Assembly: GCA_030761205.1 (NCBI GenBank) | Contig: JAULJL010000004.1 | Span: 36,862,172 to 36,926,171, forward strand | DNA length: 64,000 nt | Source of the DNA: Fremontodendron californicum | Taxonomy: Eukaryota; Streptophyta; Magnoliopsida; Malvales; Malvaceae | Direction of reading: 5' to 3' | Shown here: positions 24,659 through 35,685 of the stretch, piece by piece | How the letters are laid out: each line of letters opens with the position of its first letter | How positions within the stretch are numbered: the stretch's first letter is position 1 | The notes under the pieces: model-generated | Database searches by the model: none | Told to the model about the DNA's origin: nothing | Seen by the model: only the letters and a program-made list of their open reading frames with translations | Translations under genes and position numbers: made by a program

Positions 24659-26807
24659 ATGGAGGAGATATCTACAGCAATTGCTGGTCCCCTTGCTGCT
24701 AGGGTAGGTGACGTGATGTGTAATGATTCGAGAACGATGACACGAAACAAGCCAAATCAACCTTGCAAGTTCATTTCTGGTGCTTGTTCATATAGAGAAA
24801 GTACATCACCATTATCTCCACGTGAAGGTAGCAGGGGAAATGATGATGATGGTGCCATTTTGCCAAATCAAATTAAAACTGAGGATAGTTTGTATTTCTA
24901 GAGAATATCAGGGAAGTGAGGAAGATGGGTCCATATCATTTGGCGGCGTTCATGAAAATTCATGCTCTAAATCTGTAGCTAGTGATATCAGCAGCATATC
25001 TGTTGAGGAACTTTCTTCTTTAGAGGTTGATTCTAAGAGAAATTCATCAACTACTCTGGTAGGGGAAAGAAATACTAGTGAGGTTCAACAAGTGGATCTT
25101 GTTGGGCCTGGGGATGATGACAATAGGTCTGATCCAAAATCATCTGAGTCATTTCCTTGAGGTGCCACAACAAAAAAAGATAAGAAAAACTGAAAGCCGG
25201 TGCCTGTTTTGAATTAAATAACATACCCCTTTGGGGATTTGCATCCATTTGTGGTAGGGGACCTGAGATGGAAGATGCTGTTGTGGCTATACCTTGATTT
25301 TTGCAAGTTCCTCCTCAAATGCTGAAAGTTGAGAGCATATCAAATGGAATGAATCACAGTGTAAGCTACTTAACTGCTCATTTCTATGGTGTATACGACG
25401 GACATGGAGGCTGTCAGGTATGCTTCATGCCCTCCTGTTCTGTAAGTAGTAAAAGAAATTGCAAGTTCCTCCTCAAATGCTGAAAATTGGTTTATTTAAT
25501 CAATAATATTTCTGTGTAGGTTGCACATTATTGCCGTGAATGTATGCATTTGACTTTGGCCGAGGAGAAAGAAATTGCAAAAGCATGTATTCATGATGGA
25601 AATATTGGGCACGACGGGCAGGAACAATGGAAGAAAGCGTTCTCCAATTGTTTCATCAAAGTCGATGCTGAGATTGGAGGAATTCATAGAGATCATGAAC
25701 CAATTGTTTCCCATGCCATTGTCTATAGACCACAAAGTAAGCCATGTTTTCCTATTTTGAGTTCTTTTTTTCCCACTGGACTACATTGATGTTTTATATT
25801 ACCTCTTTTTCAGCCTGATAGAGAGGATGAACATGCAAGGATAGAAGTTGCAGGAGGCAAGGTCATACAATGGAATGGATCTCGTGTTTTCGGTGTTCTT
25901 GCGATGTCAAGGTCCATTGGTAGGTGTTTCTAATCCTTGCCCTATCAATTTCCAAATTTCCATATTAGAATATATATTTGCCTTGATGTAGTTAAACATT
26001 ATAATTAGGGATGACAATGGATAATGTAGATTCGAACATCCGCAACTATTCGATTTGCTTTTTGTAGATTCGGATATAAAATCTCGAATATCCACTATCA
26101 AAATCTGCTTACTTCTGCAGATTCGGATATCCGAATCTATTATCCGTTTATTTAAATTTAAAATTAATTTTTGTTTGATTTTATATTTTTATTTTTAAAA
26201 AAAATTGACTTACTAAATTCGGATATCTGACGGATTCATATATCTGACGGATAATGTATTTAATTCGAATTCAGATAATAATATTGAATTTAATGTGGAT
26301 AATAAACGGATTCAGATTTTAAAATAGTTATGCAGATTCAAATTCAAATATTACAACAAAAAAAGAAAACAGATATACGACCTACAGCCATCCGTATAAT
26401 GTAATTTGTAAATCTAAATGATTTGATTAATGTATTAAATGCGATTATCATCTTTTATGATCCTCAGGTGATAGATACTTAAAAACCATGGATTATTCCA
26501 GATCCAGAAGTGATGTTTGTTCCTAGAGCAAAAGAAGATGATTGTCTCATCTTTAGCCAGTGATGGCTTATGGGATGTAATTACCAACGAGGAAGCCTGC
26601 GAAGTTGCACGAAAACGAATCCTTCTATGGCATTAAAAGTATGGTGACAAATTGTCTGCTAAAAGGGGTGGAGGAGTTGACCCTGCTACTCAAGCTGCAG
26701 CAGAGTACCTCTCAAGGCTTGCTCTTAGTAAAGGAAGCAAAGACAATATAAGTGTGTCATTGTTGTGGACCTAAAGGCTCAAAGAAAATTTAAGAAGAAA
26801 ATCTAAC
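24659..26807 (+). pseudogene. Broken HAB1/HAB2-like clade A protein phosphatase 2C
   Basis: Four exon remnants keep ordinary splice sites: 24659-25417, 25520-25736, 25814-25919, 26468-26807. Recognisable PP2C pieces are PEMEDAVVA, HFYGVYDGHGG, VAHYCRE, DREDEHARIE, GSRVFGVLAMSRSIG, ASDGLWD and KGSKDNIS. They match the HAB branch of ABA co-receptor phosphatases. Lesions: a frameshift near 24895, a stop at 25158, an in-frame TGA near 25298 right after MEDAVVAIP, loss of about 50 codons near 25690-25730 that removes the ETVGSTA and NCGDSRAVL region, and frameshifts plus stops in exon 4 (about 26490-26535 and 26560). Retained introns show it is a duplicated gene copy, not a retrocopy. No active phosphatase can be made. 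25301-25327 of exon 1 is also duplicated inside intron 1. Confidence 0.9.
25985..26400. repeat. MITE-like repeat in intron 3 of the PP2C pseudogene
   Basis: The segment starts TAGGGATGACAATGGATAA, a start seen in a widespread class of plant non-autonomous elements, and is filled with alternating GGATATCC, CGGATA and ATCCGAAT words that can pair with each other. It expands the third intron to about 550 bp. No coding potential is seen. The right end is uncertain (near CAGCCATCCGTATAATG), and terminal inverted repeats are weak. Confidence 0.45.
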
Positions 26808-28557
26808 AGTGAGCTGTCAAAAAGGATTCTTTTGTTAAAACGCTTGTAATTAGACTTGTCAGAACCCCAAAATAACTCGTTCAATACCTGCAGGTAAGGC
26901 AGAATTCATGTTCTAAATTGTACATGAAAAAGGGGAAATGAAAAAAGAATCAGCCATATCCATACCTGCATGCTAGCTCAGTCAAGAGTAAACTTCGCAA
27001 ACATACCATAATCAAATTTTGGAATGATATGAAAGGACAAAGCAGATAGATCTAACAGTCTTATAGGGTATGATTATACATCCATACTAGTTTAGTTGTT
27101 GGAAAGATTGTCAAATTATTATTATTCATTGAAGAATCAACCAGATGACATCAAACTGACCATAACAATGTGTGGATTAGCTATCAGATGGTGAAAGGAA
27201 GGACACCAAAATTTGCCAGACCTTAAGGTCAACACATGCTTATTACAAACTTAAGTGCATGCATCTGCATGCAATATGATAGGTCCCATAATCTAAGCAG
27301 AATTAATGCACCTGGAACTCAAATAGACAAGTAAAAGTTCACTTCCATTATCTAATTCAGTACAATTCCAGGAAGTTTATAAAATTGTTCTTGATATATG
27401 ACAGCATTACCTTTCGATTATGAAACATTAACACAAAGCAATAAGCTGTACCTCACACTCCAAGTCCTCTGGCAAGAAAATTTTTGGATAATCTTTGATG
27501 CCTAACTTTGGGCCTCGTCATCACAACAGCCGCTCAAATAAGTTCTGCACTTTAATCACAACTACAACTACAAATCTTCCATGCTTCTACAACTTTGGGT
27601 TCTGCTGACATTCTTTTGAGTCCGACCGGTTATTGTTCAGTCTGAACTCTGCCAAAAGGAAGGCGACAGTGTTGGTTTAGCTTTAAAAGGCACCCCTGGT
27701 AATAAATATTAATCACAACTCAAGCATGAATAGTGCCCGACATTTTTAAGCACACAGATAGCTACCAAAATAAATAATTACTTTTCAGGAAAAACAAATC
27801 AAAAATATCTTTTAGGGGAAAAAGAAAATAAAGAACTTCAAACACAGTTCACCAAACACATTGCCTAAGCAACAAACATATTGATCAACATTATAAAGCA
27901 GAACACATGCATTAACAATAAAAAAATTCAATCTTTTAAATGTAAATTTCTAACCAATATCAAGTCAATCATCATGACAATATGGGGAAACCATCTGTAT
28001 GGGTGCTTAGAAGTTAGAAACACTAGAGCTCTCCAGTAGAATGGAATATGTAACTTGTAATCTTGTATTATGCATGAAAATATTTGCAGATCTGGAAGAA
28101 AGAATGATGCCATATTCTATATAGCTCGGGGTATACAATTAGGTAATATTTGTTAGAATTCATCACCAATTTCATTATTTGTATCCAAAGCCAAAAACAA
28201 CTTTGCTTATTAGACTCTTTTTTCTTCTTTTTTTCTTTTACTTATTTTTTCTAACATCTTTAAGGCTTCCAAAAACCAGAAAAGTAACTCTTAGATTCTA
28301 AATAAACAGAAACCTAGAGAAGAAAATGATTAATAGCTATATTATTATGCTTTAGATATGAAGAAAAGACAAGATAAATTTTATCTCATCATAGTGAAAA
28401 CAAATTTTTTGAACATATATGCAACAAAATCATGTGACCAGTCCCATGTCAAAGCATGTGAACTTTAATTCCAAAGGCAGAGTCCTGAAGTAGTACAGAG
28501 CAACCCATATAAGAAAATTATGACACCAAAGCCAAGCATAGACATACCACATAAGTT
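26808..28557. other. Region between PP2C pseudogene and MKK2; possible MKK2 3'UTR exon
   Basis: No coding region is supported. On the minus strand the MKK2 stop is followed by TTATGTG|GTATGTCT near 28549, a plausible donor, and CCTTTTGGCAG at about 27649-27659 is a plausible acceptor. The MKK2 transcript may therefore have a 3'UTR intron of about 0.9 kb and a last exon below 27649. This is only splice-site reading; transcript data would decide it. Confidence 0.35.
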
Positions 28558-31191
28558 CTAAAGTGTTGCAAGTGGTGATCCTGCATCGTTGAAGTAAGAT
28601 GAGAGGTCCACATCCAAGTCATCATACATGTTCAAGAAAGGCAGACCCTGTATTCACATTGAAAATCATATGTGAAACATCCTTAACAGATATTTAATCG
28701 ATTTCTTTTACTACTTGAAAAGGTGCCACAGAGGAACCCAGATATTTACATACCAGCAGTTCATTTGCCGACTTTCTTTCCTTTGGGTCTTTCTTTACAC
28801 TGTCATGGATAAAAGAACCCAAGCCAGGCTTTGTAAACTCATATGATCAAACAATTCTATAAAATCCAAGTGAAAGAAAAAATACAACTGCAGAGGCTAT
28901 CTCTCCAGTATCAAAAGGAAACTAATAAATGATCTCTTTTGACAGAATACCAATTTGAAGAAAACATTTAATTTAAAATACAAAACTCAATAAATCATTA
29001 TAGTGCAAAAATATTCTAGAAAATCTTTTAAGGCAAGTGTATCAAGTAACTAGTTCAAAAAATAATCTTTACCATGCAGATATAAATGAGCAAAATTCAG
29101 GAGAAAATAGATCTGAAGGTGCAGAAGGTGGTGCTTGTTCAACAATTTGTTCCATGAGCTCATAAAAGTTAGTCCATCCTTCTGCCTGCTCTGGTGGGGA
29201 ATATGGGAATTGACCTGTTGCACACTCAAGCAACACTAGCCCCAAGCTCCAAATGTCACTTTTATTGCCATAATTGCCACCAATAATTCTCTCAGGCTAC
29301 AAAAGAAGTAAATAGACATTAAAAACTAATAAGTTTTGAACAAATAAGAGTAAAATAATCTTAGCACCCAAAAAAATAATTATTTTGGTACAGTAAATTA
29401 CTTACAGACATATAGTTGTACGTGCCAACAAAAGTGTTTGCTAGTCCTGAGGTGCTTGTCATTATTGCACTCACACCAAAGTCAGTGATCTTGACTTCTC
29501 CTCTATGATTTATTAACAAGTTAGACGGCTTTAAGTCTCGGTGGATAATGTGTTTTTCATGATGAAGATACATCAAACCCTTTAGCACCTGCATTAATGA
29601 GAAGAATTTCAAAATGAAAACCAGAACATCTGGTACATATTATTAATTTATTCGAAGTTCAAATGTACCAACCTGCTTGCATATTGCAGCAAGATAGGGT
29701 TCGGGAATGGATTTAACCTTTTTCAGAAAATCTGCTAGGGATCCACCATCCATATACTCCAAGATGATTGAAATGGCACCATTGTTATAGAAAGACTGAT
29801 AACAAACAACAACATATGGACACTGAGAGGATTGATTTATTTTCAACTCCTTTGCAATCTGCTTGCGAGCTGACTCCTCAATATTCATTTGAATAATCTG
29901 ATAAAGAAGACATATCAGGATTTAAGATATCGTGAGAACAGCAAGGAGATGCAAAAGCTTAAAAAAACACATTTTTGTTGCTAAAATGGTTATTTGGCTA
30001 GCTCCAATACTTAAAATGGAACCACAATATCTGTTTTAGAAGAATGACTTCTATAATATCAAGAAAGGCTGAACAAGCTTTATTCATTCATAGTGTAGCC
30101 AACAAGACCTGCATTTCTTTAACAGGAAATAGATCATAATACATCTGTCAAGCATGATATAGGACAGATTTTTTGTCATCATTTATCATGATTAAACCTA
30201 TCAACAAGTTTCCAGGAATCAAGGCCTTCACTTGAGTTGACATTAGGTAAATGAATAAATTCATCCACATAATTCAGGCATTTTAATTATATAAACCAGA
30301 ACAACCACTGAAGTTATACTTTTTTAACGTAGAGCATCATCGAATTTAACTGGAAATAGGGGGGGGGGGAAAGGTTCAAGGAACCAACTTCTGTTCTCTG
30401 CTCCCATCAAGACAAGGTTCTAACCTTCATAAAATATAATTTCATTACCCTAGAGGTGTTATGTATAAAATCATGCAAATATTGTTGAAACTTGAAAGAG
30501 CAATAATTCTTGCTTAACAAAAAAAACAGACGATGAAATTTTTTAAAACAAAAAACTTAAACACTTAAACTTGGCTCTTGGATATTTACCTTCAATGCAA
30601 AAAATTGGCCAGTCCATTTGTGTTGGACCAATTGCACAATTCCACCATTACCCTTGCCAATAACTTTAATCGCATCTATATCATCTAAATTCAACTGATC
30701 GTCCGTGTCAGCTTCTGATGGCTTAATAGGCGGAGGCTAAAACCAAGAAAGAAAGAAAAACAGAGACAAATTAAGATCTTTGAAACATGAAAATCTAACA
30801 AACTAAGATCTTCTAAACTCGCTTACGGTAACATCGTTTAAGTCAAGAGCCATCTAAAAGTCAAAGAATCTCAACAATGAAAAACATTAAAAACAAAAAA
30901 GAAGCAAGAAAAATCTTACAGCTTCAGGTTCAGATTGAGAGACAATTCGAACTCCATCCTTGTTGACGAGGAGATCGCCGTCTTTGAATGTACCGCTTTC
31001 GGTTCTGCCATGAAAAAAATTATCACCAAAATCAAACTTCAAAAATAATTAAAAGAAAGTAGAAAAAAAGTTGAATGAGTGGACGCAATAATTAATTATG
31101 CTTACAGAAATTTGGCGAAGGAGATCTCAGCTGCAGGCGGAAGAGCGAGCTTCAGATTAGGGTTTAAAATCCCCTTTCCCTTCTTCATCAT
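28558..31191 (-). CDS. MKK2: Group A MAP kinase kinase, MKK2-like
   Basis: Eight coding exons on the minus strand: 31106-31191, 30920-31004, 30590-30736, 29673-29897, 29406-29588, 29073-29296, 28754-28799, 28558-28647. They give 361 residues, or 360 if the second of two adjacent ATGs (31188) is used; Arabidopsis MKK2 starts MKKG, favouring the second. An N-terminal basic-hydrophobic docking motif (KKGKGILNPNLKLALP) is followed by glycine loop GKGNGG, catalytic lysine in FFALKII, HIIHRDLKPSN, ITDFGVSA, the activation segment STSGLANTFVGTYNYMSPE and tail AGSPLATL. These match the MKK1/MKK2 group, which relays MEKK1 signals to MPK4/MPK6 in cold, salt and defence responses (family knowledge). A 27-nt candidate exon at 30827-30853 lies in frame between exons 2 and 3. 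All junctions hold frame, so the gene appears intact. Confidence 0.94.
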
Positions 31192-34100
31192 TTTCTTTTC
31201 GAGGTTTGTTCTTAAAAGTATAATTAATTAAAAAAGAAAAAGACTCTTAGAGAGTGTTTTTATATGGTTGGTATATATAGGGAGAAAGAGAGAGCAGAGA
31301 CCAGACTCGGCGGCCATAACATTACGAGGAAGCTGACCTGACTTCCCGTCTTCCCGTTTACTTTTCTTTAAGCGCGCCTCTTCCTTTTTTTTTCCTTTTA
31401 CTAATTAATTAATTTTTTATTTTTTAAAAAGATTAATAATATTTATTTTGATTACTACTATTTTTTATTTTTTTTAGTCTATTTTATTAACAAAAAAGAA
31501 CAAAATTGAACTTTCAAAGTTTTGAAGAAAATTTAAATCTCTGTCACCAACAAACAAAGACAATTCAAATTTATAAATTGTACTGCTTCTGTTCTTCACA
31601 ATTTCACTTTTATTTATACAATTCTGTAATCTATCCTATATAAAATTATTAACTAAATTAATATTAAGAGTGAAATTATATTAGTTTTAAAAAATTAATT
31701 AAAAATTAAAGTAAATTATTACCAAAAAAAATTTTAAGATAAATATATATGTTCACCTTTTTCCAAAAAAAATGTTCATTTTTTTTACATATATATTTTT
31801 TTAAACATTTAAAAAAAAAAAATCATCCACATAATGAATGTGTTAAATTTTAATTGTTGAAATGCAAATAAAATTTTAAGAGAAATCATTTCATTCACCA
31901 GCAGTATCTTTTTAAATTTCACAAATAAGAATAGCATGATGATACGTACTTTTAAAGTATAATATTTAAAAATAATTTAAAAAATAAATAAAATATGTGG
32001 TAATTTTTTAATCTCATTTGTAAAGTAAAACCTCTACTACTAGTGTATTAAAAAACAAGTCAAATTTGAACTGTGAACCGCTATTTTTTCTATTTAATTC
32101 TTTTAAACATAATTTTTTTTATTTTTTAAATATATTTTTACTCTTTGTCTCGAATTCTAGTATTTTTAAATTTCACAAATGAGAGTAGCATGGTGACACC
32201 TACTTTTAAGGTATAATATTTAAAAATAATTTAAAAAATAAATAAGATATATGATAATTTTTTAATCTTATTTGTAAAGTAAAACCTCTACTATTACTGT
32301 ATTAAAAAACGAAGTCAAATTTTAAATGTGAAACGCTAACAAAAATAAAAGTCTAAACCCAAGCTTATACATGGTTTCATGTGAAGTAGTGGTTGAAAAC
32401 TTGCATTAGCAAACAGTTCATACTTCATAATCTAAAAGGAAATTTATTATTTATCAAAAATAAATAATTTTATTAATTTTATTTTTCAAATTCATTTTCA
32501 CATTCCCTATGTGGATGGAAACATATGCATATTTAAAACTATATAAAACAAAAGGAAGAAAGCAAGGAAAGCCACCACACAAAATTTTGACTATATGAAT
32601 GACACCAATAAAATATATAATTAGGATTACTGTCATTTTTACAGAAATTTAGATTAATCAAATTACACACCATGATAATAACATGCATGATTGACCATTG
32701 GTTTTTTAAAGAAATAAAAAAATAAAAAAACATTTTCCATTCTCCAATCAAATTCTTCACTGTTTGCCCATAAATTTTCCACAAAGATCAGTTTGATCAC
32801 CGGGAAAAGACGAGGAAAAAAAAATGAAAGCACTCTATTTTACGCCTTGTATTGTACTTTTAATTTAAACTAAAATTTTTTGTCTGCGGATTTTTTTTAA
32901 TATTTATAAATTTTTTTAATTAAATTAAAAATAATAATTAAATTTAAGTTGAATGATATTATATAATTATTATTATTTTAAATGATTTATTGTTATATTT
33001 TAATATCAATATAATCATATTTTATTAATTAGAGAAATTAACTATATAAAAATTATTTTTATTTATAAAATAAAAATATTTACATCTTATTGTATAATAT
33101 ATATTTTATTTATGATATAAAAATTTACTAATTTTCATGTTATCAAATTCTTTTAACGATGACAATGTATTTGTGAAATAAAATCGTTATTTAAAATATA
33201 ATCTCAAAATAAATTATTTTTTATTATGATTAAATTATTATTAATACATTTAAATTTCATAAAATTTTATTTATGTTGAACAATATTTTTTTTTCCTTTT
33301 TGCTAAATTAATGAGCTACTAATCCATTTTTTTATATTTTATTTTACCTATTTAATTTTTTAAATATAAAAATAATAAATGAACAATAACAAAATAAAAT
33401 TGTGGTTTGTATTTTATCAATTTATTATTTTTTAAAATATTATAAAAGATCAAAAATCCCAAAATATTAAAATAATTAAAATTTTGAAAAATAAATAAAA
33501 AATCATATAGGGTCAAACGTGCAGACCGCGAGTCGGGTGTGTGAGAAATCTGAGAAACCCCTATTTATTTATTTTTGTTTGAATTAAAACATTTGTTTTA
33601 TTTTTTTATTTTCCAAAAATATTGTTTTTTTTTTTATTTATCGTAAATATTTTAAACAATTTTAAAAAATTCAATCATGTCTTAAAGATGTACAAAGAGG
33701 CCATGTAGTGAATCAAATATCTTGAACAATTTAAAAAAATTCAATCATATCTTAAAAAGGACACATGTAATCAATCTTATATATATTTTATATTTTGACA
33801 ACCAGCTGAATCAAATACTGACAAGTTGTTCTTCCTTTTTAGCTGGCTTGTTTTGACTATGGAAGGGCTTAATTTGGATATGATGAATGTGGCTTAAGGT
33901 TGAGTCTCTGTCTCTCTGGCAAGTGGCAACAGCGGGAAGGTCATATATTTATGGCGATTCAAATGTAGGGGATAATGGGTAATTGGGTATGTACCAAAAG
34001 GTTTGGAGAGGTACTACGTAGTACCAAGTAGCTTGCTTAGTAGCACGCAGCAAGTGGAGACAGCTCATAGCAGGCAATAGCCAACTTGCAGGAGGGCCAG

Positions 34101-34520
34101 GCAATTTAGTAGTCACGATTTCTGGTTGCGCATAAATTGTTTTTGTTTTTTCTTCTCCACTGTCAAATTTTATTTTCTCATGTCGGTAGCCAAACATTGT
34201 TAAGCAATCCTGGTTTGGTTTCATCGACCACATCTGCAAAACTCAAGACTGGTTTAACAAATACGCAATAACCCAGGGTTAACCACAAGGGAGAAACTGG
34301 TTATTTGCAGTAAGAAATGGCACCCAGAATCATGTACAAGTTATAGCTAAAAAAAACAGGATGCAGTTATTGCAAGTTAATTTGAATCACATTTCTTTAG
34401 ATTGTACAATGAATCTGCTTGAAACCTGCAAAACATCAAATCTAGTAATCGACCATTAATGAATATGAGACCACTTGGCTCTCAGCCGTGGAACCCTTGG
34501 GTTGGAGTACTATTTATGAT
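31192..34520. other. MKK2 promoter side, then long AT-rich gene-free stretch
   Basis: 31192-31400 should hold the MKK2 5'UTR and promoter: a TATA-like TATATATAGGGAGAAAGAGAGAG lies at about 31270 read on the plus strand. Beyond it the DNA is extremely AT-rich to about 33800, with a direct duplication at 31905-32335. 33850-34500 has more balanced composition, and a 96-codon minus-strand open frame at 33949-34239 that resembles nothing I recognise and is probably chance. Confidence 0.5.
31905..32335. repeat. Direct duplication of a roughly 180-bp AT-rich unit
   Basis: Two head-to-tail copies, about 31905-32085 and 32160-32335, share the order: TTTTTAAATTTCACAAAT, GAGTAGCATGGTGA (or close), TATAATATTTAAAAATAAT, TTTTTTAATCT, TTTGTAAAGTAAAACCTCTACTA, GTATTAAAAAAC. 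They differ by scattered substitutions, so the duplication is not recent. They may be related to sequence at 6290-6420. Confidence 0.7.
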
Positions 34521-34525
34521 CATAC

Positions 34526-34970
34526 TGTCACAAGATCATTACTCTCTCCTCGCAAAATCGATTTATTAGAAAGTGCAGTGCTTACATTTATATAGTCTAA
34601 GATCTTCTTTTCCCTTTCGACCTTTCCGATGTAAGATTAAAGCACATCCTACCTACCCTTTGGGAGCTATGCATGACATTCTCCCCCATCCAATCTCCCG
34701 ATGTCTTCGTCACAGTGACTCATCCTGCCTGCCCTCCTTTGGGGAGCTTGGCATGGTGTCACTGACCCACCCTGCCTATTCTTCTTTGGGGCACTCGGCG
34801 CGGAATCAAGATGGCCCACTCTGCCTACCCCGTTGGGACGCTTGGCGTAGAGTCGGATAGTCAAGGATTGCTCTGATACCACTTGTCATAGAACCATTAC
34901 TCTCTATTTCTGCAAAACTGACTTTTTAAGATGTGCAACGCTCACATTTATATAGCAATAACCTAATTTT
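34526..34970 (-). mobile_element. TRIM-like miniature LTR retroelement, second copy
   Basis: Read on the minus strand, an LTR-like segment (about 34970-34884) ends ...TATGACA, followed by AG and a perfect TGGTATCAGAGC primer-binding site (34881-34870) complementary to plant initiator tRNA-Met. An internal region follows with three spaced GTAGGCAGAGTGGG/AGGCAGGGTGGG-type motifs, then a second LTR-like segment ending near 34526. Both LTR-like segments share TATATAAATGT(G/A)AGC and AGAGAGTAATG. The internal region is far richer in GC than its surroundings and has no coding capacity. It is the same family as 4830-5780. Confidence 0.7.
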
Positions 34971-35685
34971 GACTAAAACTCTCATAAAATGGAAAAAGGG
35001 CTCACTGTGGCACTTGGCTGCCTGCCAACATGGGGAAACGAAATCTATCAAAGTGCAGAGTTCTAAGGAGGAATCAAACGGAATCCTTGTTTGATTATTT
35101 TCAGTTCACAGGTTGGTTAGTTTTATCTAAACATAGTTGTGAGATTCTTTTAAAGAGACCCAACTCCATTTCATTACTTATTTTGAGAGAGATCGTTTGT
35201 CTGTGGAACTCTGCTATGAATTGCGAGTTTGATGTAAATCTTGCATTATTCTTGTATTCATATTATTTTTATGTTATTTTTTATGTCATAATAATTTTTA
35301 AAATATTATATATTTATATAAATTTTGATATATCAATAATTCATATTATATACATTTTGATTCGTTTATAAATTTGTCATTTTATTTATTTTTTCCGTTT
35401 TGGTGGTATTTCAACGTGAATTATAACACATAACCAGGCATAACTCTCTTTCTTCTTATACAGTAGACAAAGACAATTTCTATAAGCATTTGAAAATGAT
35501 TAATAGGTTGAGGCTCAACGTCAGGACTCAGGACCAGCTACAACTTGATTCTCAAAGAAAGCTAGCCTTTTCAAAACAAAACAAAAAAAAAATGAATGAA
35601 TGAATGACTGTAAAACTGCCATGGAAATTCAATTACTGGTGGTGACATTGCCATCCTCCAAAATCCACCATATTAAAGCTTGATT
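34971..35685. other. Intergenic DNA downstream of the LYAR-type gene
   Basis: No gene is supported. A 113-codon plus-strand open frame (35030-35371) ends in an Ile/Phe/Tyr-only stretch caused by AT-rich sequence and has no homology I recognise. The segment nearest 35686 is the probable 3'UTR of the minus-strand LYAR gene. Confidence 0.4.

Noticed and set aside
33949..34239. 96-codon minus-strand open frame
   Set aside because: No homology recognised, no splice or promoter context. Probably chance in a less AT-rich patch.
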